A stretch of DNA of 64,000 nucleotides from Flavobacterium granuli (GTDB lineage Bacteria; Bacteroidota; Bacteroidia; Flavobacteriales; Flavobacteriaceae), in the NCBI RefSeq assembly GCF_900129705.1, contig NZ_FQWO01000001.1, positions 124,001 through 188,000 on the forward strand, written 5' to 3'. Shown in pieces: positions 56,052 through 64,000 of the stretch; position 1 is the first letter of the stretch; every line of letters starts with the position of its first letter. The translations under genes were made by a program, and so were the position numbers. The notes beneath the pieces were generated by a model. That model had not been told where the DNA came from and did not search any database. It was given only the letters and a program-made list of their open reading frames with translations.

Positions 56052-58838
56052 ATGCAAGTTGATATTTCTAAAATAGACCCAAAGAAAAATATTATTATTA
56101 AAGGCGCTCAAGTACACAATTTAAAAAATGTGGACGTGGTGATTCCTCGAAACAAGCTCGTTGTGATTACCGGTCTTTCCGGTTCAGGAAAATCCAGTTT
56201 GGCCTTTGATACGCTATATGCCGAAGGTCAGCGTCGCTATGTAGAAAGTCTATCCTCTTACGCAAGACAATTTTTAGGAAGATTAGACAAACCAAAAGTA
56301 GAATACATCAAAGGAATTGCTCCTGCTATTGCCATTGAACAAAAGGTAAATACCACAAATGCTAGATCCACAGTGGGAACTTCTACTGAGATCTATGACT
56401 ATATGAAATTACTGTTTGCTAGAATTGGGCGAACTTTTTCTCCTGTTTCCGGACAAGAAGTCAAAAAAAATACGGTAACCGATGTGGTGACCGATGTCAA
56501 AAATTTTGATCTGGACAGCAAATGGTTACTACTGGCTCCTATTCACTTAGAAGAAGGAAGAAAATTAGAAGACAAGTTAAAAGTATTATTACAACAGGGA
56601 TTCTCCAGAATTTTAGTTGAAAATCAAATGATTCGTTTAGACGAGATCGACCAACATTCATTAGATAATAAAGACATCACGCTCATTATTGACCGAATCG
56701 TAGTCAAAGAGGAGGAGGAATTTTACAACAGACTCGCTGATGCGGTGCAAACTGCTTTTTATGAAGGAAAAGGCATCTGCTACTTACAAGAACTAAATTC
56801 CGAGAAAAGATTTTCTTATTCCAATAATTTTGAGATGGATGGAATTACTTTTATGGAACCAAACGTCCATTTATTTAGTTTCAACAATCCTTATGGAGCC
56901 TGCCCTGTATGCGAAGGATACGGAAATATCATAGGAATCGATGCCGAATTAGTGATTCCAAATACGACTTTGTCGATATACGAAAATGCCATTTTTCCTT
57001 GGCGTGGCGAAAGTATGAGCTGGTTTCGAGACGAATTAGTAAATAACGCCTATAAATTTGATTTTCCCATTCACAAACCTTATTATCAATTAACCGAAGA
57101 ACAAAAGGAATTGATATGGACCGGAAATAAATACTTTCAGGGGCTCAATGATTTTTTTAAAGAACTGGAAGAGAAGAATTATAAAATTCAAAACCGTGTC
57201 ATGCTCTCTCGCTATCGAGGCAAAACCAAATGTTATTCCTGCAAAGGGAAGCGACTTCGTATTGAAGCTTCTTATGTTAAAATCAATTCGAAAACGGTGT
57301 CTGACTTAGTCGATTTACCGATTAAGCATTTGGTTACTTTCTTTGCCAATCTTGAATTGGATCTTTACGAAAAACAAATTGCCAAACGTTTATTATTGGA
57401 AATCAACAACAGATTGTCCTTTTTGACCGAAGTTGGCTTGGATTATCTGACCTTAAACAGAAATTCCTCGACACTTTCCGGAGGAGAATCCCAACGCATC
57501 AACTTAGCCACATCGCTGGGTAGTAGCTTGGTGGGATCGATGTATATTCTCGATGAACCCAGTATTGGTTTACACCCAAAAGATACTGAACGCCTTATAA
57601 AAGTATTGCTATCGTTACGCGATTTAGGCAACACTGTTATTGTGGTCGAACATGATGAAGACATCATGAAAGCTGCCGATATGATTATTGACATAGGTCC
57701 TGAAGCAGGAACCTTTGGAGGCGAATTAGTCGCTCAAGGAACTTATGATGAAATTCTGAAATCGACTTCCTTGACCGCTAAGTACTTGAATGGAGATTTA
57801 GAGATTTCAGTTCCAAAAAAACGCAGACCTTTCAAGAATTTTATCGAAATAAAAGGAGCAAGAGAGAACAATCTGCAAAATATTGATGTCACGTTCCCAC
57901 TGGATGTACTAACCGTTATCACAGGTGTTTCAGGAAGTGGAAAGAGCACACTTGTAAAGAAAATTTTGTTCCCGGCCATGCAAAAAAAGCTGGAAAATGT
58001 AGGTGAAAAAGCAGGACAGTTCACTGAAATTAGCGGTTCTTTTTCACAAATAAAACATATTGAATATGTAGACCAAAATCCTATAGGGCGTAGTTCCCGT
58101 TCTAATCCGGTAACCTATATCAAAGCCTATGATGATATCAGAGAATTGTATGCCAAAGAAAAATTATCCAAAATAAGAGGTTATCAGACCAAACATTTTT
58201 CTTTTAATGTAGATGGAGGCCGATGCGAGACCTGCAAAGGGGAAGGAACTATAAATGTTGAAATGGTTTTCATGGCTGATGTTCAGTTGCCTTGTGAAAC
58301 CTGTAACGGAAAACGTTTTAAGAAAGAAGTACTCGAAGTAGCCTTTGCCGGTAAAAACATCCATGATGTACTGACAATGACTATTGATGATGCTGTCGCT
58401 TTTTTTGAAACCAATCAGCAACATAAAATAACTCAGAAACTAAAACCTCTGCAAGATGTAGGATTAGGCTATGTACAATTAGGACAATCATCGTCTACAC
58501 TCTCTGGTGGTGAAGCCCAAAGAATAAAACTAGCTTCTTTCTTGGTAAAAGGAGCCACTAAGGAAAAAGCATTGTTCGTATTTGACGAACCTACAACCGG
58601 ACTGCATTTTCACGATATAAAGAAACTTTTAGCTTCCTTTGAAGCTTTAATAGATAAAGGACATTCAATTCTGGTAATCGAACACAATCTGGATCTGATA
58701 AAATGTGCCGATTGGATTATTGATTTAGGCCCGGAAGGTGGCGAAAACGGAGGTCAACTATTAGCCGAAGGCACACCAGAAGAAGTGGCAAAAAACAAAA
58801 AATCGATTACCGGAAAATACTTAAAAGAAAAATTATAG
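56052..58838 (+). CDS. uvrA: Excinuclease ABC subunit A
   Basis: A 928-aa DNA-damage recognition ATPase of nucleotide excision repair. ATG 56052 ([29 protein letters not shown]) is chosen over 55992 because that start lies upstream of the -7 box. Two ABC domains: Walker [13 protein letters not shown] and [12 protein letters not shown], signatures LSGGESQRI and LSGGEAQRI. Zinc sites [20 protein letters not shown] and [11 protein letters not shown]...CETCNGKR are present. It works with UvrB and UvrC. Single gene. Confidence 0.97.
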   Translation: MQVDISKIDPKKNIIIKGAQVHNLKNVDVVIPRNKLVVITGLSGSGKSSLAFDTLYAEGQRRYVESLSSYARQFLGRLDKPKVEYIKGIAPAIAIEQKVNTTNARSTVGTSTEIYDYMKLLFARIGRTFSPVSGQEVKKNTVTDVVTDVKNFDLDSKWLLLAPIHLEEGRKLEDKLKVLLQQGFSRILVENQMIRLDEIDQHSLDNKDITLIIDRIVVKEEEEFYNRLADAVQTAFYEGKGICYLQELNSEKRFSYSNNFEMDGITFMEPNVHLFSFNNPYGACPVCEGYGNIIGIDAELVIPNTTLSIYENAIFPWRGESMSWFRDELVNNAYKFDFPIHKPYYQLTEEQKELIWTGNKYFQGLNDFFKELEEKNYKIQNRVMLSRYRGKTKCYSCKGKRLRIEASYVKINSKTVSDLVDLPIKHLVTFFANLELDLYEKQIAKRLLLEINNRLSFLTEVGLDYLTLNRNSSTLSGGESQRINLATSLGSSLVGSMYILDEPSIGLHPKDTERLIKVLLSLRDLGNTVIVVEHDEDIMKAADMIIDIGPEAGTFGGELVAQGTYDEILKSTSLTAKYLNGDLEISVPKKRRPFKNFIEIKGARENNLQNIDVTFPLDVLTVITGVSGSGKSTLVKKILFPAMQKKLENVGEKAGQFTEISGSFSQIKHIEYVDQNPIGRSSRSNPVTYIKAYDDIRELYAKEKLSKIRGYQTKHFSFNVDGGRCETCKGEGTINVEMVFMADVQLPCETCNGKRFKKEVLEVAFAGKNIHDVLTMTIDDAVAFFETNQQHKITQKLKPLQDVGLGYVQLGQSSSTLSGGEAQRIKLASFLVKGATKEKALFVFDEPTTGLHFHDIKKLLASFEALIDKGHSILVIEHNLDLIKCADWIIDLGPEGGENGGQLLAEGTPEEVAKNKKSITGKYLKEKL

Positions 58839-58845
58839 TTCAAAT

Positions 58846-59151
58846 CTATTCCATATAACATTTCTCTTCAAAAGGTTCGCCATCTTCATCAATGCCCACT
58901 AATATCTTTTTGGGCTTTGAGGCTACCTGACTGATATAAATCCAGGGCACTGTCCACAAACCGAAAGTGGCACAAAAAAGCAGAAAATTTAAATTATTAT
59001 TCACCTCTTTGCCTTCTCTAAACAAAACAGAATAAGGTAAACTGTCATTAGTTTCTACTATCTTAAAACCATTATGGATTTTATGAGCAACAATATTCGA
59101 ATATTTTTGTAGGTTTTTTTCTTTTGAAATCTGTGGGCTATTCATAATCAT
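58846..59151 (-). CDS. Small membrane protein of unknown function
   Basis: A 101-aa protein with one hydrophobic segment (NFLLFCATFGLWTVPWIYISQVA) and a polar N-terminal half (IVETNDSLPYSVLFREGKEVNNN). Start may be Met1 or Met3 (59145). It is convergent to uvrA with only 7 bases between and no terminator. Function unknown. Confidence 0.6.
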   Translation of the reverse strand: MIMNSPQISKEKNLQKYSNIVAHKIHNGFKIVETNDSLPYSVLFREGKEVNNNLNFLLFCATFGLWTVPWIYISQVASKPKKILVGIDEDGEPFEEKCYME

Positions 59152-59311
59152 TAGGGCTAACTATTATTGTTATTCAAACATTCACTTTCTAAGTAAATAG
59201 TATTAATTACATAATCAACATTAGCAAAAATAAAAGAACACAATTCACTACACAATACCCACTTTTAGTGATTAACATTTGTTTTATCAAAAAATAATAA
59301 TCACTGAAAAC

Positions 59312-60781
59312 TTATCTCATCAGCATTAACTTCCTAAGTACATTATCAATAACTTGATTAATCTCCATAGAAATTCTAAATTTATAATTGACATAAACGT
59401 ATAAAACCGTGACTAAAACTGATTTTAGTCCAATGGCAATTATAGGATTGAAAGGAAACTGCCAAAAATAGAATAGTAAAAATACTACAGCAGTAATAAT
59501 AATAGAATACAATGTTTGCTTTGTAAAAGGATATAAATGCAACCTTTTAACCACAAACATTAACTTGGCCAGACTGTATAAGGTTATTGACAATAAAGTG
59601 GCGAAAGCTGATCCCATAATACCATACATTGGAATAAAAATCATATTCAACCCTATCGTCAAAAAAACTAAAATCACTCCCAAAAATAGAACAGCACGGT
59701 AGTATTTAGTATTGAAAATAATAGCGTTGTTATTCCCCAATATCAAATCAAAATATTTAGACAATCCTATCATAAAAACAACCGGAATTCCACCGCTGTA
59801 TTCCTGAGGAACCATTTCATACAACTGACTGATATTGACAAAAATACACAGCATCACAAAACCACCCACCATTTGCAGATTGACAGATGTTTTTTTATAC
59901 AAATCATTCAACTCATTGTGTTTGTTCTCATGCATCAATTTCGCTGTTATGGGATACACAATTTGATGCATAGCTCTACTGGGAACCGATATAACCAAAG
60001 CAATATAAGTTGCCACCGAATAATATGCTATGTTCTCTATCTTGATGTATTGATTAAGCATTAACTTATCAATATCCAACAATAAAGTGGCCACACCACC
60101 AGATAAGATAATAAAAAAAGTATAGACAATAATATCTTTTGCATTATGAGGAACGGTAAATTGAAACTGTGGCCTTTTCAAATAAAAAGCATAAAACATA
60201 GTGACAATAAATGCAATAAAGTAAATTCCAGCCGTTACATAAACAAACTCGATAACCGTAATCCAATTGTAATACACCCCTACCAATGCCAATAAAGAAA
60301 AGAAACGCAATCCCACTTCCTTAATGAAATTTCCAAAAACGGAATGCATATGTACCCTAGCCCAAGCATAAAATATTTCGAAATAAGCCATACACAAACC
60401 TGTGAACGGAATTAACCACAAAAAATCCCTAACAATTGGATTCTCCTTAGATATAAAATCAGCAATATCATCATAAAAAAAAAGTCCTATTAGCAATAAT
60501 GGAATAGATAGTACCAAAGGAAAAAGTACTGTAAAAGACAAGAATCTAGATTCTTCATGTTCTGTTTTACACTGGGAATAAAATTTAACTAGAGTATTTT
60601 GCATCCCAAAAGCCAACAAAGGCATGATAATAGCCGCAGCCGAAAGCACATAATTCGTTAAAGCGTAATATGTTGCACCCAGAAAAAAAGGATACAAATA
60701 AATAGTGTTTACCGCTCCAATCCCAAATCCGATATAGGTAATTATAGTATTCTTTAAGGATTGATTTAAGACTATTCCCAT
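59312..60781 (-). CDS. Wzx-like polysaccharide flippase (MOP superfamily)
   Basis: A 489-aa inner-membrane protein with about 14 helices and the lipopolysaccharide/O-antigen flippase pattern: LKNTIITYIGFGIGAVNTIYLYPFFLGATYYALTNYVLSAAAIIMPLLAFGMQNTLVKFYSQ at the N terminus, and a polysaccharide-synthesis C-terminal domain (GIMGSAFATLLSITLYSLAKLMFVV). It should translocate a lipid-linked glycan to the periplasm. It lies 20 bases downstream of a GT4 gene, forming a leftward unit with YfhO. Confidence 0.87.
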   Translation of the reverse strand: MGIVLNQSLKNTIITYIGFGIGAVNTIYLYPFFLGATYYALTNYVLSAAAIIMPLLAFGMQNTLVKFYSQCKTEHEESRFLSFTVLFPLVLSIPLLLIGLFFYDDIADFISKENPIVRDFLWLIPFTGLCMAYFEIFYAWARVHMHSVFGNFIKEVGLRFFSLLALVGVYYNWITVIEFVYVTAGIYFIAFIVTMFYAFYLKRPQFQFTVPHNAKDIIVYTFFIILSGGVATLLLDIDKLMLNQYIKIENIAYYSVATYIALVISVPSRAMHQIVYPITAKLMHENKHNELNDLYKKTSVNLQMVGGFVMLCIFVNISQLYEMVPQEYSGGIPVVFMIGLSKYFDLILGNNNAIIFNTKYYRAVLFLGVILVFLTIGLNMIFIPMYGIMGSAFATLLSITLYSLAKLMFVVKRLHLYPFTKQTLYSIIITAVVFLLFYFWQFPFNPIIAIGLKSVLVTVLYVYVNYKFRISMEINQVIDNVLRKLMLMR

Positions 60782-60801
60782 GAAAGCTTGGAAGTTTGAG
60801 G

Positions 60802-62094
60802 TTAAAAATTAGAATTAATCAATTGAGCTAATTCCTTCGTTAAGTTTTTTCTGGAATATTTTTGCAAACCTACAGCATTTGACTCTAATTTCCCTTCCAA
60901 AAATTGATTGTAATAGTCTGAAATTACAGTTTTTAGCTTTCTCTTCTCCGAATAATCGAAGAATACTCCCGTATTAGTATTGCTAATAATTTCTTCAAAA
61001 TCAGAATCCTTAGGACCAATGGCGATAATAGGCCTATTGGAAACCATATATTCAAATAATTTCCCGGGAATAATACTTTTAGTATCTTCTGAATCGATTT
61101 CGATCAGCAATAAAATTTGTGATTTTCTTTGATGTGCCACCGCTTCTGCGTGTGAAACATAGCCCAAATTATTCAAATACGGATTTAAACCAAACTTAGC
61201 AATTGTATCCAAAACTTCTTGACTTATCGCACCAATTAATTTAAGTTCCAAATGAAGTTTAAAATCAGGAATCTCATCGATTAACTCCACTAAACTTTCC
61301 CATAAAATCAATGGATTTCTTTCAGAAAGAAAAGAGCCGATATGCGCCAGACTGAATTTGGTATCCAAAGTTTGAGTTGCTACTTTTTCTACATCAAAGC
61401 CATTCGTAATAACGGCAATGGGTTTTGTTGTAATGGCTTCAAATTCGGTTTTTGTGGTCTTACTGGTAACAATAATGGTATCAGCTGAATTCAAAACCTG
61501 ATGCTCTAAAGCCTTGTGTTTTTTGGCTGCATAATTAGATAATAACAGCGATTTATGATAGCCAATTGTGGTCCATGGATCCCTAAAATCAGCAAACCAT
61601 TTTAAATCCATCTTTTGTTTTAACTCCAATCCGATAAGGTGCAAACTATGAGGCGGTCCAGAGGTGATTATTGTGTCAATATTATTTTCAATAATATACT
61701 TTTCTAAATAAGCAACCGAAGGCGTTACCCAGAAAACTCGGGCATCCGGAATAAATAAATTTCCGCGTATCCACAGAAAGGTTTTATCCAATAACGATTG
61801 TTTTTTTTTATTTGGAAAAATCCCAGAACTTATTTTTTTAGTCTTCGCCTTCGAAAAAAAGGAAGCCAATTGATAGGGTTCAAAGATTTTATGTTTCACG
61901 ACAATTGCTTTATCGGAAACTTCTTCAACCAAATTTTGATCAATGATGGGATAAGTTGGGTTTTCCGGTATATAAACCACGGGCTGAATTCCAAAATCCG
62001 GCAAGTATTTAACAAATTTTAACCAACGCTGTACTCCTGGCCCTCCCGCAGGCGGCCAATAATAAGTTATGATAAGGATTTTCTTTGATTCCAA
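60802..62094 (-). CDS. Family 4-type glycosyltransferase
   Basis: A 430-aa GT-B enzyme with the N-terminal loop ITYYWPPAGGPGVQRWLKFVKYLPDFGI and DTIITSGPPHSLHLIGLELK, and the C-terminal donor domain (GYVSHAEAVAHQRKSQILLLIEIDSEDTKSIIPGKLFEYMVSNRPIIAIG) with the EX7E-like Glu pair. It probably transfers a sugar from a nucleotide donor to a surface glycan or lipid. Starts 55 bases after the YfhO gene and is followed by the flippase. Confidence 0.87.
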   Translation of the reverse strand: MESKKILIITYYWPPAGGPGVQRWLKFVKYLPDFGIQPVVYIPENPTYPIIDQNLVEEVSDKAIVVKHKIFEPYQLASFFSKAKTKKISSGIFPNKKKQSLLDKTFLWIRGNLFIPDARVFWVTPSVAYLEKYIIENNIDTIITSGPPHSLHLIGLELKQKMDLKWFADFRDPWTTIGYHKSLLLSNYAAKKHKALEHQVLNSADTIIVTSKTTKTEFEAITTKPIAVITNGFDVEKVATQTLDTKFSLAHIGSFLSERNPLILWESLVELIDEIPDFKLHLELKLIGAISQEVLDTIAKFGLNPYLNNLGYVSHAEAVAHQRKSQILLLIEIDSEDTKSIIPGKLFEYMVSNRPIIAIGPKDSDFEEIISNTNTGVFFDYSEKRKLKTVISDYYNQFLEGKLESNAVGLQKYSRKNLTKELAQLINSNF

Positions 62095-62149
62095 AGTTTA
62101 AGATTTAAGGTGTATATGGTTTCGAAAACCAAAAAAATGACATTTAAAA

Positions 62150-64000
62150 TTAAACTTCAGACTTTAAACTTTTCTTTCTCTCGTAATAAATTCCGCCAAG
62201 CAATAACAGCAACATTCCTATCGAACTAATCAATGTTATGGTACTTCCTGTTTTAATTACTTCAGGTTCAAATTTGAATTCAATAGTATGCTCTCCGCCT
62301 GGAACAATTAAAGCTCTCAAAACATAATCTACAGGAAAATGATCCGTTTTTTCTCCATCTATGTAAGCATTCCAGCCATTTTCATAATAAATTTCAGAGA
62401 AAACAGCCAAGCCTTCATTCTTGCTATTAGAGCTGTATTTTAAATAATTAGGCTTATATTCATTCAATTGAATCGTACCTGTAGTATCCAAGTTTTTTTT
62501 CAATTGAGCATTTTTAAATTTGGATCTGTATCGATTAATATTGAAAACAGCGATTTTTTTGCTGTCAATTTTATCCAACATTCGCATTTCATCATCAGCC
62601 TTATTTACTAATTTAACGTCGTTTACAAACCAAGCGTTTCCATTAGCATCCGGGTTTATCGTTGGAAATTCTTTTCCTTCTTTATCGGTTTGGATTACAT
62701 ATTTTACGTTCAACATATTTAGCATTTCCAAATTATTTTTGGAAATCTGATAATCAAATAATTGCTGTACCCGTCTTGGTTTTGCGGCATGATATCCTCC
62801 AATGGACTTATGAAAATAAGATGCTCTCGCACTGGATAAATTTCCATTGACCTCAAAAACACGATAATATCCTGTGTCTTTTAGAATTTCTGCATCAACA
62901 GCTGTTTCCTGAAAAGGAGCTTCAACATCTCTCGCGCTCACAAAGTCCTTAGCCGAAACATATTTTTTATCCACTAAAAACAAATCAGAAACCATAAAAA
63001 GCCCTACTAAAATAATTGCCGTATTCTGGGCTATCCTATTTTTTATAAACAGCCATAAAACTCCAGCCACCAATACTATAAAAAACCCAGACCGCAATAA
63101 ATCAGCGCTATACAAAGTCATTCGATCCGCCTTTAAAGCATCTACAAATCCGGGGCCATAACTTTCTAAATAATAGGCATCATTGGCACCTGAAAAATGA
63201 AACATACTTTTGCTAAAAAACAGCACCAAAATAAGTCCAAAAACAACTGCAGCGGATTGCCAAAGCGCTTTCCATTGTGTTTCTTTTTCTAGCTTAAAAA
63301 AGGTTTGTAATCCCATAATGGCCAGAACAGGGAAACACAGTTCTAAAATCACTTGGATCGAAGAAACTGCTCTAAATTTATTGTACATAGGTACATAATC
63401 AATAAAGAAATCCGTCAAGAGAGGGAAATTTTTACCCCAAGAAAGCAACAAAGCGACAATGGCACCGGAAAGAAAAACATATTTAATTTTTCGCTTATCA
63501 GCGAATAATGCCAAAATCCCTAGGAAGAAAACGATAATTCCAATATAAGCTGGAGCTGCAACAATAGGCTGATCTCCCCAATAAGTTGGCATTCCGGTAA
63601 CAAAATCAGCGGCTTGTCCTTCCGGCACACCCTGACCCACCATAAATTCATACATGCTACTATCAGTCCCTAAAGCCTCATGATTTGAACCTCCAAAAAG
63701 CCTTGGAACAAGCAGATTAAAACTCTCTGCTACACCATAGCTGTATTCCGTGATATAATCGTAAGTCATTGCACTAGAACTGGTGCTTTTAGACCCATCA
63801 GGATTAAAACTCAATTCACTTTTTCCTCGAGTACTAAAATCAGCATACTCAGCAGTAGCCATCAAATTAGTAGCATTGGCACCAATAGCTAAAATTCCGG
63901 CAACAGCCAAAATTCCAAAAGATTTAAAAAGAGTATTATATTCTTTGGCCTTTAAATCCAAGTAAATAAAATAAGCCGAAAGTATTAGTAGGAAAATCAA
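62150..64000 (-). CDS. YfhO family membrane protein, partial (C-terminal 616 residues)
   Basis: A leftward gene whose start lies beyond the right edge. Many helices are followed by a large extracytoplasmic segment and a last helix near the C terminus (TLISSIGMLLLLLGGIYYERKK). GHEAL..., PMYNKFRAVSSIQVILELCFPVLAIMGLQTFF and YYENGWNAYIDGEKTDHFPVDYVLRALIVPGGEHTIEFKFEP match YfhO/GT39-like membrane glycosyltransferases (YfhO in Bacillus helps glycosylate lipoteichoic acid). It probably adds sugars from lipid carriers outside the inner membrane. Confidence 0.85.
   Translation of the reverse strand: MIFLLILSAYFIYLDLKAKEYNTLFKSFGILAVAGILAIGANATNLMATAEYADFSTRGKSELSFNPDGSKSTSSSAMTYDYITEYSYGVAESFNLLVPRLFGGSNHEALGTDSSMYEFMVGQGVPEGQAADFVTGMPTYWGDQPIVAAPAYIGIIVFFLGILALFADKRKIKYVFLSGAIVALLLSWGKNFPLLTDFFIDYVPMYNKFRAVSSIQVILELCFPVLAIMGLQTFFKLEKETQWKALWQSAAVVFGLILVLFFSKSMFHFSGANDAYYLESYGPGFVDALKADRMTLYSADLLRSGFFIVLVAGVLWLFIKNRIAQNTAIILVGLFMVSDLFLVDKKYVSAKDFVSARDVEAPFQETAVDAEILKDTGYYRVFEVNGNLSSARASYFHKSIGGYHAAKPRRVQQLFDYQISKNNLEMLNMLNVKYVIQTDKEGKEFPTINPDANGNAWFVNDVKLVNKADDEMRMLDKIDSKKIAVFNINRYRSKFKNAQLKKNLDTTGTIQLNEYKPNYLKYSSNSKNEGLAVFSEIYYENGWNAYIDGEKTDHFPVDYVLRALIVPGGEHTIEFKFEPEVIKTGSTITLISSIGMLLLLLGGIYYERKKSLKSEV

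Overview
The window comes from a low-GC Bacteroidota genome, almost certainly Flavobacterium or a close relative in Flavobacteriaceae. Evidence: many family-specific proteins (DUF6452/DUF6048, DUF6095, DUF6146, DUF6787, BatA, YaiO-type barrel, TIGR02757), TAnnTTTG promoter boxes just upstream of starts, few Shine-Dalgarno sites, lipoproteins with a short signal ending in a lipobox Cys, and strong A/T-flanked hairpin terminators between convergent genes. I see no tRNA, rRNA, CRISPR array, insertion sequence or prophage. It is mostly core chromosome.

Layout. 1-2.7 kb: partial EamA/RarD-like transporter, duplicated-domain lipoprotein, Smr-domain protein and small membrane proteins. 2.9-4.8 kb: cysteine biosynthesis (cysE-cysM) preceded by a 27-codon open reading frame ending in Ser-Cys-Cys-Arg-Cys-Gln, which I read as a cysteine-sensing leader peptide. 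4.9-8.2 kb: OsmC, an SGNH esterase, a CocE-type hydrolase. 8.4-12.8 kb: rRNA methyltransferases (RlmD and a THUMP enzyme) around DUF6452/DUF6048 envelope genes. 13-18 kb: methyltransferase, ZIP transporter, murQ, several small genes, TerC. 18-24.5 kb: parC/parE, a flavin reductase, ychF. 24.8-32.8 kb: TonB-dependent receptor, ferredoxin, LuxC-like acyl-CoA reductase, serC, serA. 32.9-36.3 kb: small envelope genes, msrA, lolD, TIGR02757.

36.5-43.2 kb is the most accessory-looking block: a tight operon of a stand-alone response regulator, a membrane HEAT-repeat protein, a processive GT2 glycosyltransferase, an LTA-synthase-like phosphotransferase with a TPR tail, and a YaiO-type outer-membrane barrel with a related TPR head. 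I infer a surface glycan synthesis, modification and export system.

43.3-54.4 kb: DEAD-box helicase (with DEFD motif), lactonase, BatA, a dihydroorotase-like protein lacking its metal-binding HxH, an MBL hydrolase, a conserved protein of unknown function, Bcp peroxiredoxin, and an endonuclease III without Fe-S cysteines. 54.4-56 kb: an ECF-like sigma factor with a downstream 47-aa gene, and the truncated front end of a two-component-propeller regulator. 56-64 kb: uvrA, then a leftward group (flippase, GT4, YfhO-family protein) for surface polysaccharide or lipid-linked glycosylation that runs out of the window.

Metabolic links: serC/serA make serine, CysE acetylates it and CysM converts O-acetylserine to cysteine, so the proposed leader peptide would tie the pathway to Cys-tRNA supply. 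All assignments rest on reading motifs by eye; no database search was run.
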